DNA from: Chlorokybus atmophyticus | Lineage: Eukaryota; Streptophyta; Chlorokybophyceae; Chlorokybales; Chlorokybaceae | DNA length: 64,000 bases | Direction: 5' to 3' | Assembly (NCBI GenBank): GCA_009103225.1 | Contig: RHPI01000638.1 | Coordinates: 867,082 to 931,081 of the forward strand | Shown: piece by piece, positions 48,734-61,939 of the stretch | How the letters are laid out: every line of letters starts with the position of its first letter | How positions within the stretch are numbered: position 1 is the stretch's first letter | Notes under the pieces: generated by a model | What the model saw: only the letters and a program-made list of their open reading frames with translations | What the model was told of the DNA's origin: nothing | The model's database searches: none | Program-made: the position numbers and the translations under genes

Positions 48734-50933
48734 TTATTGGCGGTACCCTGCAGGCAACGCCACCACATGCTTAAATGGTGTTGGTCTTTGGGGCACTCCT
48801 TCAACACCTTCTTCCTCATCATCATCAAACTCCAGCAAGTAACTGCGGACAATATGGCCAAGTATGTGAGTACCATCCTGCTAGCCGTCTGAAGACAAGT
48901 TTCAGCCAGCATCCAAAGACATGGTCAACTTACTCGCTTGTCTTGCGCTGGTGTGGTTGTTGTAGGATTCAACACATGAAGACTTTGTTAAGCCAACAAT
49001 GACATGACGTTTATTGTTGTAGAGGAAAACAAACCACAAGCACAAACCTTGGATGGTGGTGAGATGCAGGTGGCTCTATACAGTGTGGTAGTTCCTGGAT
49101 ATACAGCGAGGACTTTTGACCCACGAGGAAACTCTGGTCGGCCTGCAATCACCAAAAGAGTCGTTTGCAACAAGGTCACAACTGAAAGTCACGTTCGCTA
49201 TGCACGAAAAACCATAAACGCCATGGTAGATAACCGCTGTGACAGCTTGCAGATAATGAATCTGAGCCCATTGCCTCAATCGCGGCACTCAAGCACTGCG
49301 TTACCTGTTGGGTCTGGACACTTGGGCAGTGCGATAATGGCGCTAGAAGGCAATGCGTATCTGCAAGCAAACAAGCAAGCCGGTCATAAGCAATCACCAT
49401 GCCATGAGACATGCTGAGGGCCCGCATGGGTAGCACTCACCGTTTTGGTTCTCCCCCTTCTTCAGCTGGTTCTTCATCAACGACTTCGTACCTGCAATGC
49501 ACCATGTGTGTCATGCAGGTCAATACTCTCATTTGAAGCTGTAAGCTGTGCAATGCTATATACAATGCTGGTCCGCTCGTGCCGGACCTGCGGGTATGAG
49601 GATTCAAACCCACAACTGTCACCAATATCCAGTCGTGCTTCTCAGCGCCATCGCCAGATATACGAGCCGCAACCTGCACAACACAATATGTGGTTTGAGG
49701 CACACACCAAATTTTAGTCGCAAATCACTCCAGCAAAATAAATGCATGAAGCGAAACCTGTTGTGTGGTAGAAACAGCAGCATAGCATGCATCCATACCT
49801 GCTCTCCAGGGCGCACGGTTCTAGGTGGGTCCTTCACATGGTCTCGCCGCTCACCCTCTGTGCGCGGCTTTTTTCGCTTGGTATTATCGCCTGATCGCAC
49901 TGGAACTGACCCTGGGGGAAGAAGCGCCTCCAGCTGTGCACAAACACCACAATGACTTGTTGTGAATAAGAAAAGTATGGACCAACACAGCTGCTGCAGA
50001 TGTAAGATAGCAAGACGCAGCATCTAAGTCGAGAACACAGTTTGCCATCATGTCGCTGTTCGCCCCTAGGTTGCAACAACAGTGACTTCTAAAGAAAGTC
50101 TGATGTAGACACCAACCAAAAAGCAACCCGTGTGATACCGCTGATGCGTCACAGTGGGCGACACGTGTTGTTTACTACTGTTTACTACTCTGACCTCGGC
50201 AGCGCATGATGCAGCTGTGCGCTCAAGAGCGCGCCCCAAGTCTTGAGCCTCGATGTAGAACTCGCGAAGCCGTATCCACAACTTGTCGCCAAACGTTTGC
50301 GCCTTCTCTGGGGCTGTCAGAGCATGCAGCCAACAATCAGCACTCATTGACTAGCTGAATGGGTGCTGCTTATGTGTGGCAAGTCGTTTCATTCCAACTA
50401 CAACAGGGCACAGTTTGCCACTTCGTTGATTACAGACGCAAGATCAACATGAGTCAATGAAGCCACTGGCTTGCCATTTGTTCACACACTTGCCAAGCAT
50501 GCCAGCATGCCTTGACAGGTCCTAGACGGCCATAGCCCAGGGACTTGGAATTCAGGCGCAATTGCGCATTGATAGTGATGTCTTTGAGCACAGCAGCACA
50601 GCACAAGTGGCGAGCTGATTGGCGTAGCACACATGTACATTTGGGTTACGACGACCACAGAGCAAACCAACAGTGGGTGCTTAAGATTGCGACACATGGC
50701 TGCCTTTCTGTTGTGCAATCCACGCTATACCTCTATCTACTACATCGTGCACACTAATGTGCGTTGAATGCCAACCATTCGTACATCGAAGAAGCGCGCT
50801 TACGAGTTACGGCAAGCTTGGAATGAAGCTTGTTGATCTTCCTGTGAACAGCGTCCTGATCTCGCCTAATCCTTTCTACCTCCCGCAGCCTTGCCAGATA
50901 GGCGGTGCCGTCCACCAGGAGCTCGCCTTCCAT
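48734..50933 (-). CDS. SGF29: SAGA-associated factor 29 homologue (tandem Tudor)
   Basis: Eight exons join in phase to 268 aa: 50933-50804, 50313-50195, 49933-49799, 49673-49588, 49491-49441, 49360-49305, 49133-49048 and 48877-48734 (TAA). The N-terminus is a coiled coil (LREVERIRRDQDAVHRKINK, then KLWIRLREFYIEAQDLG). A Pro-rich linker leads into the tandem Tudor SGF29 domain: VAARISGDGAEKHDWILVTV, RYEVVDEEPAEEGG, GSKVLAVYPGTTTLYRA, SYLLEFDDDEEEG and KHVVALPAGYRQ at the end. In the nucleus SGF29 reads H3K4me3 and brings the SAGA acetyltransferase to active promoters. The aromatic residues in AVYPGTT...Y and the acidic FDDDEEEG are kept. A Met 9 codons upstream at 50960 is an alternative start. 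The sequence at the exon 5 donor is duplicated near 60.95 kb. Confidence 0.94.
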
Positions 50934-51884
50934 CCGCCAGCCGAAAGCAAGCAGCAACACGCAAACCAGCCAGCGCCAAGCTAAACAGCGAGCTACGGCC
51001 CAGCAGGCCAGTGCAAAAAGCTGCCTCTACCGGCTGGCATGAACCAAACCATCATCCATGCGTGCACTGCGCATTTATCTATTGCCGCAGCTCCCTCAAC
51101 GCCAACTGGAAGTCAGAGTTGATAAGAACTGAGGAACCCACCGTCGACGGCGACGTCGACAACAACAAGCTCGCCAACGACAACGACTGCACCGCCCAGC
51201 TTGCTACTGCTGCTGCTGCTGCTGAATGCACCAGTGACGCGCACTGCGGCTTTCAGCTACGACTCCGCTGGCGGGCATCCACCACTCTGCGCGTGCCGCA
51301 CACGCAGCAAAACAAGCACACAAGTACTGAAAAGCACACAAGTACGCAAGCGAGTGCAGTATTCCTGTAATGTGTGACAATGAAGGTGATGCGCAGAATG
51401 GCATGAGGAGTCTTGCATGCAACGGATCCAGGGGCAGCATGAAAGTCATTGAAGCAGACCTCAGGCAGCACAACTCTGTGTAGATGTATAGTCGCGTATA
51501 AGTTCTAAGCCAGCACTCAGTTGGTGGGAAGCAGTCACCATTGCCAAAAGGAGAACAAGGGGGAACAGAGGCAACAGCTGCATTTGTAAGTGTGATAGTA
51601 ACAAGGATGCTCTCCTAGGAACACCGAGCACATTCCGATGTCTGCGTTCTTAACACAACAGCATTATGCGAATAGGAAACAGTTAAAATCTAATTAAACT
51701 CTAATCAGGAAGAATGTACATCAGAAGTACAACCAAACAGAAAAACTAATGCTACAAACGCAGGTCAAGGACAATGCTAGAGTGCATATGGAAACAACCG
51801 TTCATGTCGATAAGTACAGCTTATGGCAGGCAGCAGGATGCGCACAATGCGCACTCGCCATCCATCGGCATTTAACCAACATTC
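50934..51884. other. intergenic region upstream of SGF29
   Basis: Contains a short CTG repeat at about 51209-51223 and several open frames on both strands with no recognised motif or splice continuity. Confidence 0.45.
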
Positions 51885-54853
51885 CTACTCCCAATCGCCC
51901 CAACCCTCATCTTCCTCACCGTCATCGCCTTGTTTCTTGGCACGGGGGGTTTTCTGCTCAGCAGCAACAGAGGCTTCCTTCTTAGTAGCCACACCAGCAG
52001 ATTCGGGAGCCGGGCTCTCCTCAGGCGAACTCTTCTCATCCGAAGCAACAACACACCACCCGCTCGCACCACTTGCTGCGCTGCCATCGCTCTTGTTGTC
52101 ATGCAGCTCATCCGTGGCGAACAAGTCATCGGTGTCGTCATCAACGGCGTGCTCTGCTCCATGTGGTTCAGCCGCGGGTGTTGCAGGGACTTGCTTGGGA
52201 GTGGCCAAGGCAGGCTCCACGTCTTCTTTATGTACAGCTGGAGCAGGGGACTCAATGGCAGGCTCTTCATCAACAGGAGCTGCTGCATCAGAAATCTCTT
52301 CCTCCAGAGTGGTGAATACAGGGTCTGCTTCAGGCACTGCAACCGGTGACTGCTGCTTAGGAGTCGTCACAGGAGCAGCGGGTTGAGCACTTGGTAGCTC
52401 CACAGTGACCTCCGTGGTGAAACCAGGATCTGCTTCAGGCACTGCAATTGGTGACTGCTGCTTAGGAGTGGCCTCGGCATCAGACAGTTGTGCGTTTGGT
52501 AACTCCACAGTAACCTCGGGCTGTGCCACAGGGGATTCGGGCTTGGAGGCCGGCGCTGAGGTAGTTTCAGGGGTATACACAACTGGGGCAATGCCGGTAG
52601 TCTTGGGTCCAACAAGTGTGGCGGATGGAGACGGCTCCTCTTGGACGGGCTCAGTCGCAACTTGAGCAGTAGGCTGGCTTGTGGTGTTGAGGTCTTTTGG
52701 CAGTTCTTGCGGCTCACCCTCGGCATCATCCACATCCCAGCTCAGCTCATCCTCTTCAGAGACAGTTGCTCGCTTCATCAACTCATTGCGCGCTTCCTGC
52801 GCCTGCTGCAGCTTGTATAACCGATAGAAATAGCGCATCCAGAATGTCTCGCGCTCCACAATGAGTGGCACTGCAGACAAACATGGTAAGGCCGAGCGCA
52901 ACAGCAACAATAAGATGTGGAGTGCACAATTCACGAGAAGTGTGCGATGTTGCCAACAAATTGTACCTATGCGAGTCTGAAGCTCTTGCATGAACGCATT
53001 GTCTTTCAACACACCCTCAATGTCAGCTTGCCTGCCAACAGACAGCTGTCAGCCCTTCACACAAGCCTGACATAACGGTGCTAATCAAACTGCGTGCAAT
53101 TGCGACGACTCAATGATTGCCAATCACGTACTTGTCTTCCATGCGGAATGCCTCCTTCCATGCGGCATAATCTGCAGCATCCTCAGGCTCATCGCAGTAC
53201 GTACTGCTGTCCCGCTGCATGGCACTGACCTGTTGTCGCGGTAAGTAAGGCGAAGCGCGTAGAATCAGCATTGCATGACAAGGACTTGAATGGATCATTA
53301 CAGCGCAACATAATGTAACATGCAGACTGGCTTTATATACCTCAGCATGCATACGGCTGTACTTTCCACTAACGGCGTACACTGGCCTGTCGGGACGGGC
53401 AGGGCGAGTTTTCTTTGCCTTGAACTCAGTCTCCATTGCAACGGCCTCACGTACTTGCTGGAAGATTTCGGTTGTCCTGGCAGCGCAAGTAGTTTAGGAC
53501 CATGAATGATGCGATTGACCCAGGTATGAACCTTGGGGAACAGCACATGCAGTGTGAACATATCTTCCTGTCATGTACGCAAGCCACATATCAACTGCTG
53601 CTCACCCTCTAAAGACAGATGAACCAAAAGTCTCCAACCCTCGCCCCATGGCTTCCACTTGCTCCTGTTGCAATCTTGATTCAGTCAGGAAAAGATTGAG
53701 AAAGCATTCATCAAAATTTGTCCTCTTAGGGCTAATGCTTCTCGTAAGACTTACTCAATCGTAAGACCTTTATCGATCTTAACATCGTGCTAGAACTGTC
53801 ATGGGACATGGCGAAGTGCAGTGCCAACAATTCAGGCATACTGTAGTGCAAGCACCTGAGCAGTGACAGCTTGGTTTTCAAGTATGTTTGGCAGCTGCGG
53901 CAGCTTTGTTGATGTTTTCTCCACAACCGACTTGCCCTCACGTTGCAGCTCCCGGCCAAACTCAATTATGTCCTTTTGGTACTGAGCAAGCATCTCCTCA
54001 GACTGCATATAGCCCACCACAGTTGGTTCAATACAACTAGGCAGTTGCAAGCCACAGTGCGCCCAAAGATGGTAGCGCAATTTCTCCTACCTTGTGTTGG
54101 GCCTTCACAGTAAGCTCCGTCACTGCCTTCGCAAGCGTTCCAAAAAGTCTGCAAGCAACCACCGTAATACGATGATTGCAACAGCGATGCTGTATTGGTG
54201 AGCTGACTGTTTGAACACGCGTGCACCAACAACACAAGTACTGCATCTGTCAAAGTTAGGGAGTAGGACATCGTTCAGCTTGCTTGCCTGCCTGCGCCGA
54301 TTGCCGGCGGAGTTGGTAACGCCTGCTCAGCAACAGCCTCGCCTTCAGGTACTGGTACAGACGAAGACGCTCCATCCTTGTCCTAGGATGAACAATAACA
54401 TTCAAGCATGTATTTTGGCACATATTGGCAAAGGCACATCATCAAGGAGAGTGCAACCGCTTCACGACCAGAATATCTACAGGAAGTTGAGCAGGCATGA
54501 TATGGAGGGATGTGACTTGAGTTCGACGAACATGTATTGCAACAAGTACATGGATGCAGAATGCGTCTGAAACCCGCCAACAGAATAGACACCAATTTAT
54601 TAACCTACAATTGACCTTGATGATGTGCCTACCATAGTCAGTGAGCTGACAAAATGCACATGACTTGGAGGCATGGCCACACAACCGTCATCTCTCTATT
54701 TAGCAAATCTGAACGTTAGGGTGCCTTGTCTAGTACTGAAACGCACTGTACCTGCTGATTGTCGCTATCAGGCGACTTCTCCTCACGGCGACTTGCATCA
54801 GGCACCAAATCTTCACCAAGAATTACGCTCTGAAAGGAGCGTAAGAAATTCAT
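51885..54853 (-). CDS. BSD-domain protein, plant type
   Basis: Minus-strand gene. Exon 1 is 54853-54752 (MNFLRSFQSVILGEDLVPDA). Exon 2 is 54382-54288, ending in a GC donor (CAG|GCAAGC). Exon 3 is about 54150-54091 (LFGTLAKAVTELTVKAQHK). Then come SEEMLAQYQKDIIEFGREL (about 53995-53855), a piece near 53520-53480 (WVNRIIHGPKLLALPG), QVREAVAMETEFKAKKTRP (about 53455-53340), the BSD start MQRDSSTYCDEPEDAADYAA (about 53225-53130), and VPLIVERETFWMRYFYRLYK (about 52875 onward). A long acidic tail of Glu/Pro/Ala-rich near-repeats follows (PKQQSPVAVPEADPVFTT occurs three times in variant form) and ends DEGWGDWE at 51885. The FW...YF pair is the BSD hallmark. BSD proteins occur in transcription and membrane-associated factors; the plant subgroup is uncharacterised. 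Divergent from the U-box gene. Confidence 0.9.
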
Positions 54854-56441
54854 CTTCCCACAAGGCACGGAGCCTGCCTAGGCCCAACCGGACCCACACA
54901 GCACCTGCACAAAAGTTGCAGCAATCGCCGTCCGCAAAACCCTGGACACCGAAACCCTAGTACAAGCCCAGTTGCTGACACCGCTCACGGCACTTACGGC
55001 CCCAGCCCCACTCCCCACGAGAGTATACAATGCTCAAACGCTTGCTGTAGCTACCAACCGGATCCAGACCCCGGCGACAACCACGCGGCGGCCGCCGCCG
55101 CCGACACCGCCGCCCCAAACTCTCGCCTGTCCACGTCAACGCTCAATGCATGACCCTCAATTGACGTCTGACAAGCAGAACGAGTTCAGTGCATTGATGG
55201 AATTGCAGCATCGGAAACGGGGTGCCGGAATTTGCTGGCTGTTAGCCGTTCCTCGTTAGCCGTTATCCCGCTCCCAACTGTTTGCTCGTTTCGATCCCGG
55301 ATAATGCCCCTGTAAGAAGGGGGGCAGGGACCCAGACGAACCCAGAAAAAGCTCCTCTCGCAGGATCAGCACGGCCGAGGACTCCAGGTCGGCGACGGTA
55401 TCAACTTTGGCTTGGTTGAAACACTTCTACAAGTGAATAAACCGATCGTTTGTGAATCACAGTTGTGGATGAACTGATGATTTGAATCCCGAGCGCGTGC
55501 TGACCGTGTGGCGGTTTGCTGCGTGGCCGCGCTTGGTTGTAAAATAATTATAAGTCGAGAGCAATAATTTGCAAGCATGGCTTGGCTGTCGCATCGCTGT
55601 GTGAGCTGAGCAAGCAAGCTGTGCAATGCTGCATTACCGCCATTGCGACATTGCGTGCCCAGCCAGTGGCGCCGCGGACGGCGGCGTGGGCGGTGTGGTC
55701 GGGGTGGTTGGGGTTTGGGCGGGGAGAGCGGAGGGTGCTGGTTTTCACGTGGAGGGCACAGGTGCAAGCATAGCTGAAAGACTCTTGCCGCTGCGCTGAA
55801 GGAAGAGCGGCGCTGTGCTGCGGTAGTGTCAGCCTGGCCGCCGCCGCCGCCTGCTGGATGACATTGTGAGCAAGGGTCTTGGAGGAAGCGTGGTACGCTG
55901 AGTTGGTGCCGGTGCTCGTGAAGCGATCCAAACTGCAGCTTGGGCCCCATATCATGCATTGAAGAGGTGCTTGCAAGCAATTCTCTGAGTGCGTTTGAGT
56001 TTCCCAACGCTTGCTGCTTGACTTGTCACCAGACAGGCTTACTCGCGTGAGAAGTACAGCATCCAGCATTGTTAGATGAGTGTTGTCACAAACAGTCCAT
56101 GATACCACAATGACAGACCTGGTTTCGTGTTTCTTGCGTGCCTTGGTCGTCCAACCAACATTGTAGATTGCACCACATTCACAGTCATTAAATGTGGTGC
56201 AAATAGAAATACATCACGTGGTTGCCAACAGCAGTTGCATGTGACTCTTTGCCTCTGCGTTCCGCCAGCTAGGCATGGTGCACTTGTTTCCTCATGTGCT
56301 GTGTGCAAGTGTTAATTCTTTGCTGCACAGGTCAGAGCGCCTGTGATGTCTTAAGAGGAGCAGGCTGGTGACACACTGTGCGAAGCAGTTGGACAAGACA
56401 GAGCTCGCAGCATCCATCAAGCGCTGTTGGGTAGTGACAAC
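54854..56441. other. divergent intergenic region between BSD and U-box genes
   Basis: About 1.6 kb. Contains CCG-rich stretches (about 55085-55115 and 55670-55685) typical of promoters. No additional gene could be supported. Confidence 0.5.
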
Positions 56442-59400
56442 ATGATAGTGATCTCTGCGTTCGCAACCGTTGAGCCTTCCATCAAAGCGGCATGTGCGTT
56501 GATATCCTTGTGTCGAGAGGCTGCGGCTGCTGCTCGCGCACACCGCAAAGCATGCCACAAGCTGACATCCCGCCTGGACGAGCTGGAACCCCTCTTACGC
56601 CATGTAGAAAGACAGGTAAGCAGCAGACAACCGAATAAGTGCAATGTGTGCGTCTGTTACACACATGTGCTTTCTACGTGGAGTTGGTTGCATTCCTGAA
56701 TGGTATGCACCGCCATTGAACTGCGGGTGCTTGACGTCGGCCTACACAATGTTAAGCTTGTGCGTTGGCGCACAGGCACAAAACATGAAGCTTGGCGATA
56801 GCTCTGCTTCGGCAACATTGCAAGTGGTGCAGCGGTTGACAGAGACCTTGAACGATGCGCGGATGTTGCTCACGCGTTGCAGCACAATGTCACGATTGAA
56901 GTTGATTCTTCAGGGAAGGGGTTTAGGTGAACGGTTCAGCATCCTATCTGCAGAGATTGATCGCTGCCTGAGCTCCTTCTCACTGTAAGTGATTGATTCC
57001 TGAACTTGTATCCAGTATTCAACTGGATTGCATCTCACAATCGAGGGTTGCTCAGAGTCTTCTTAGTTTCTTGCGGTGCAGGATGATGCTTTGTGCATAA
57101 CAACACGTTGTGGCCTGCTTTGCAGCTACCAAACAGCCATTGCCACTGAGACCCTCGCACGTGTGAACTCTCTGCGAAGAAATCTTCAATACGATGTTAA
57201 GACAATCGCAGCCGACACAGAAACCATGTCTGACGGCATGCAGGTAGAAGCAGACATGAAAATGTGTGCTCACAGCCTGAGGGTGATACATTTTGATCAT
57301 TGCTCCTACAGACACTGCGCATTGTGAAAGTGGATGTTATGTCAGGCAGCCAGATCCAATGCTTGACGTGAAAACTTGCGTACATTTTTTCTGACTGTGG
57401 CAATTGGAACTGCAGGCACAGCTTAGAACTCTACAAGACAACAGTGGCACGCACGATCGCACTAAGGCGGATGCACAGCGGGTGCTACAGCAGCTTGCCG
57501 CAGATACGGGAATGTCCGCTGACAATGTTGAACAGGAGTGCATGCAAATTCGCCAGGAGCTGCAAGAGTTACGCACGCACAAAAGTCAACAACAAGACCT
57601 TTATGATGAACAGGTATCCAACCTGTCCAGACTGTGCTGGCTTACGGCTGTCTGCTGCATCCTGAGTACGTTTGGATAGCTAAGCAACTCTGTGCTGGCA
57701 GGTTGATGAGTTGTTGACGGCTATGGGACTGCTCCATACCGATAGTGAGGCATCAACATCTGCAACAACCAATGATCACATAGACGAAGAGCCGCCGTAC
57801 GACATCTTGTGCCCCATCTGCGTTCACATCATGTCGGACCCTGTGGTGCTTTCCGAAAGCGGTCACACTTACGACCGCATGTGCATACAGCGATGGTTTT
57901 TTGAAGGCAGGCCAAGCGTGTGTCCGTTGTCTTGGCTACCTGTAACGAAGTTGGTGTTGGTGCCAGTTGTACCGTTTCGACAACGATGTCTCAGGTGGGC
58001 AGAAAGCCACGGCGTGACCCTTCCCCAGGCCCCGCACGTGGTCGGGTCAAAGTATCCGCTCCCAACCGTGGAAGAAATGATGCCGACTGGTCTTAGCAAA
58101 ACGGCTAGTGAAGGAGACATCACACAAAGCAAGCAACGTCAGAGAGTTGACGTTGCCACAGGCCAGAATGGTTCCACGGGCACACCTACACATCACGGTG
58201 GCTCAGCTGTGACGGCGAGCCATGGCAGTCCTTTGACAGAAACTCAGCCATCAGGTGTCAGCAGTAAACGCGAGCTACCTCTGGACATCTCTGAAGAGAC
58301 GCTTGGAAAGCCAGGTTTGGGGGATTCGTCTCCAAACAGCCTCAAATGGAGTCCTGATGCAAGGACTGTGTCGCACAGTCCGCAAGCCACTGCAGATGGC
58401 TCGTTGGTGCAGCAGAGCAATGGTGTCGTGTTAAGTCCTCACTTGTTGTCACCCCGGCGTGATCTACCCTCGCAGCAGCATTCCACGAGCAGAACTGGAG
58501 GTGTTGTGAAGCGAAGGTCAGCATCGGCGTCGGGATCCGAGTTCAATGTGCCTCCATCTCTTTTGGGACCCAGACAGGTTGCCGGAGGTTTGCCGCTGTC
58601 CAGGGACAGTTCTACTGTGTCCATCCCCCAGGTTTCAAGCACATTAGCACCCAGCTCGGGTCCTTCAACAGCATCGGTGAGTCACACGGCAGCTGACTCC
58701 TCACTGGTTGTTGATAACACAAGGCTTTCTGGTACTACTGCTAGTCGATCACTCGATGACTACGGTTCTGCGCAAGCAGTAAAGCCAGTTGTTGAACCAG
58801 TTGAAGCCCAGCCTACCCGCACAGATGCCACAACCTCCCCAGGCTCCTCTCCAGAGAAAACGTCTCAAAGCAGCCCAGCAAGCTCTGCAATGCCTAATGA
58901 CAGTGATTTGCAGAAGCAAATGGGCACGCCTACTCCTGCGTTAAACGCTGAAGCCAGCATGCCCAGTGTTGCTGCAGACGTTCTCTTATGGACTCAGCAG
59001 CTACCCAGCTGTGGGATCCCGCAATCACAGCGCTCGCGCACTGTTGCGGACAAAGCGCCCCTGTCTGCATCTGTTGAGCCGCATATGTCTGCAAACCCGC
59101 CAACGAGTAGCTCACCTGCGGTTTCATCAGACAATGCGCACGCGCCTGACGCGCAACTTGAATCAAGTGAACGTCAACCGCGTATACTGCATGTTGCTGA
59201 AAGGGCACGACACAATATGATGAGCGAGGCTGCTCCAAAGCCCGGACAGCGAATACTCCATCTGTCACCAGAAGCTCGCACCAGGATAGAATCCTCCGCC
59301 ACAGATGCAACACCTGTGCCTATCATATTTGACCGTGAGGGCCTCGTCAAAAAGCCACCAAGTCTCGTGGCATCTGCATCTGCATCTGCACCTGCACCTG

Positions 59401-60839
59401 CACCTGCACCTGCACCTGCACCAGCACCAGCACCTGCTCCTGCTCCTGCACCTGCACCTGTCGTTGAACCTACACTTGCCCCTACCCCTACCCCTACCCC
59501 TGCCCCTGTACGAGTACCAGCAGTTCCGCCTTTGTCTCCTCCTCCTGTTGACAGGCCATGCACTGCAGTAACAGTTGCTTCTTCTTCTCCTGAGCCGCAA
59601 TCTGGCAGCGCACGAAGCAACAGAAGCAGCTTCAGTTTTGCCGAATTGCCTGATAGCGCCCGATCGCAGTCCAGTAGCATGAGCTTCGGGTTCTTTTCTG
59701 AGGTGGACTCGTTCTCTCCGTCTTTGCAACAGCTGGCCACCGCAGCGTCTGGGCCGAAACCGTTCCTTCAGGAGTTCAAACTTGAGAGCGCCCGCAAGTT
59801 CTACGAGTCCGCGGCTACCACTCCAAACAAGCACCTTGCGCGTGAGGTTGGCAGCGCGCGTTGGGTCATGGCTGCTGAAGATAGACGTTTGTACTGCGCT
59901 GCGTGGGAGAGCCACCTGAGGCGTTGGCGCTTTGTTGGGTTCCACCAGCACGACGTGTTTAAGGCGCACGAGGAAGGCGTGCGCACAGCCATTGCCATGG
60001 AGGGGTTGGTTCTCACTGCGGGCGGGGCCGTGGTCAAGATGTGGCGCACGGACAACAACCAGCTGGTCGCCTCCTTCACGGAGACAACAACCGTCACGTG
60101 CATGGCGCTCATGGACCCGCATCTGGTTGTGGCTATGGCGGACGGCACGGTCAGCGTGAGAACCCTGGCAAAGTTCCGCACGGACGCTGCGCGCTTCAAG
60201 GCGCACGACGGGCGCATCAATGCAATCGTGGCAATGAAGTCGTGCATCATCACGGGCGATAACATCGGGCTGATACGTGTCTGGCATGGCTCCCAACATT
60301 GGCGCAAAGGGCTGAATTACAGGTGAGATTATGCCGATTGAACCAAATGTTCTGCAACAACAATGTGGTTTACATGTACTGCACATCAATTGCAATTGAG
60401 CAGTTGTGTCCTTTTAACCTTGTATGCGGCTATCTTATGTGCTCATGACTAACTGATGCATCACATCAGGCGTGCTATGGAGTGCCGAGCACATCACAGT
60501 CCAATCGGTGCGCTCGCCGTGAGCGAGTCAAGGGGGTGGGTCTTTTCCGGCGCGCTCTCGGGCAACGTCAAGGTGTGGCACCTGGCGGGCCTGCAGCCGT
60601 TGCAGGCGCTCGACCTCGGCACCAACAACCCTGTGCGCAGTATGGTCATCGAGCAGGACACGTTGTTTGTTGCGCAGCAGAACGGCCTCATCAAAGCCTG
60701 GTCCCTCGAAGACCTCAAGTGCGTTGCCATGATTGCTGGACCCATGCTGCTGTTCAACGACGTCGTGTTCGTCTCCTGTGGACGGTCCCTCTACACAGCT
60801 GCCGGTACGAGCCTCGTTGCCTGGCAGCAACTCCACTAG
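56442..60839 (+). CDS. U-box E3 ubiquitin ligase with C-terminal WD40 repeats
   Basis: Six exons (56442-56615, 56776-56984, 57126-57243, 57416-57613, 57702-60322, 60470-60839) join in phase to 1229 aa with stop TAG. Residues 1-233 are all-helical (MIVISAFATVEPSIKAACAL; LRTLQDNSG; VEQECMQIRQELQEL), like the N-terminal domain of plant U-box proteins. The U-box is near residues 264-335: YDILCPICVHIMSDPVVLSE, GHTYDRMCIQRWF, then VCPLSWLPV. It recruits ubiquitin-loaded E2. A 600-residue low-complexity Ser/Pro/Thr/Gln segment follows, including an Ala-Pro run near residues 790-830 coded by CACCTG repeats. The last 270 residues read as WD40 blades (SGALSGNVKVWHLAG; KAWSLEDLKCVAM), a likely substrate-binding propeller with about 6 blades. 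The linker is on one 2.6-kb exon. Confidence 0.9.
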
Positions 60840-60930
60840 ACCAACCAACCAAGAGATATTGCTCTCCGTTTGTAGATTGAAGGTGCGTAAAGTGCGCCCA
60901 GGTAGAGTAACTGCGTGTGTTCTAGAGCGG

Positions 60931-60959
60931 GGGGGGGGGGCCCGCATGGGTAGCACTCN
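60931..60959. other. suspected assembly junction: poly-G run, 21-nt duplicate, single N
   Basis: A run of 10 or more G (ending 60940) is followed by CCCGCATGGGTAGCACTC and one N at 60959. The 21 nt at 60938-60958 are identical to 49418-49438 beside the SGF29 exon 5 donor. The LST8 reading frame stops exactly at the N. Confidence 0.7.
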
Positions 60960-61185
60960 TGTGACCAGGTAGACGGAGTCTACGGAGAAGACGGCATCCC
61001 AGACCCATCTCTGGTGGCCTGCCAACATGCAATTATCGGTCAAACGGTCAGATCTCAGTTTTAACCCAACTCACTGTGAAGCAAACATGTTGTTGTGCTC
61101 CTTGCCTTCAAGCGTGCGCTCAAGCGCGAACCCGTCCAAACTCCACAGCTTGACTTTGTGATCCGAGGAAGTGGTGGCCAGGTAC
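60960..61185 (-). CDS. LST8: LST8 (TOR complex WD40 subunit), two exons only
   Basis: Two adjacent exons match the penultimate WD40 blades of LST8. 61185-61106 gives [20 protein letters not shown], then LERTLE, with GC donor GAAG|GCAAGG. 61018-60960 gives [20 protein letters not shown], entered after TTGGCAG. Joining restores [14 protein letters not shown], the family sequence. LST8 is the small beta-propeller that stabilises the TOR kinase in TORC1 and TORC2. The last blade is missing because the frame runs into the N and poly-G junction at 60959. The first five blades were not found in 61186-61939 either, so the gene is partial on both sides, either misassembled or a fragment. Confidence 0.82.
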
Positions 61186-61939
61186 CTGGCCCAAAACAGG
61201 GGGAACACATATTTGTCTCAAAGCTTGCAATGCCCCAAGCTGCCTTTTGTTTGCACGCATACTAGTGCACGTGGGGTTCTCTTATACAACAAGCCGCAAA
61301 CAACTTGCTTAGGGGGGCTAGAGCCTGTACAGACACCCATATGTGGTATGGGAACTAACAATAACTTGTTGTAGCTGCAAGCAACGACTTGCAAGCCAGT
61401 TTGTCAGGCGTATGATTGCTGTGACGAGGTCATGTGAATGTTGTGTACAAAAAGGGTTTTGTATGTAGCACCTATCCCGCGGGTGTGTCTATATGCTGCG
61501 TTCTTATTGCAGTAAAGTGGTTTCCTCAGCAGTACCACGAACTCATTGTTTGCAAGTTAGCTGCTTACGAAGCCGCAGTGACTGCAAGCAGCTGTGAAAC
61601 ATTCTGTCACATCTCGCCAACGCCTTTAGTTCCTATCTACACACTGTCAAGTTACCACTGATCACCTTGCGGCTACTACTTTCTCTGTATATCGCTACAC
61701 AGTATGCCTAGCTGCATCGCCTTGCTGGTGCCCGCCAAAGACATGTCCTATCTACTGCAAGCTTCATTACGCACACGCAGGTCGTAGTTATCACTGTTAT
61801 CACTTGGATATGCCTCGAGTGTTGCTGGTGTGAAGGCAGTACTGCAGCCGTTTTCGTACCCACCATACACCTGTACCCGCAGTGCTTGTGAGGTAACAAG
61901 GCAGGCCCTCGTCATGCATATGACGCCAAGCACCTGCAC
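61186..61939. other. intergenic; missing LST8 5' exons not found here
   Basis: Searched on the minus strand for earlier LST8 blades without success. No other gene is seen. Confidence 0.45.

Noticed and set aside
59264-60395. 376-codon minus-strand open frame rich in Cys, Arg and Trp
   Set aside because: It is the antisense shadow of the U-box/WD40 exon; the Arg/Cys-rich composition comes from reading the CACCTG (Ala-Pro) repeat backwards.
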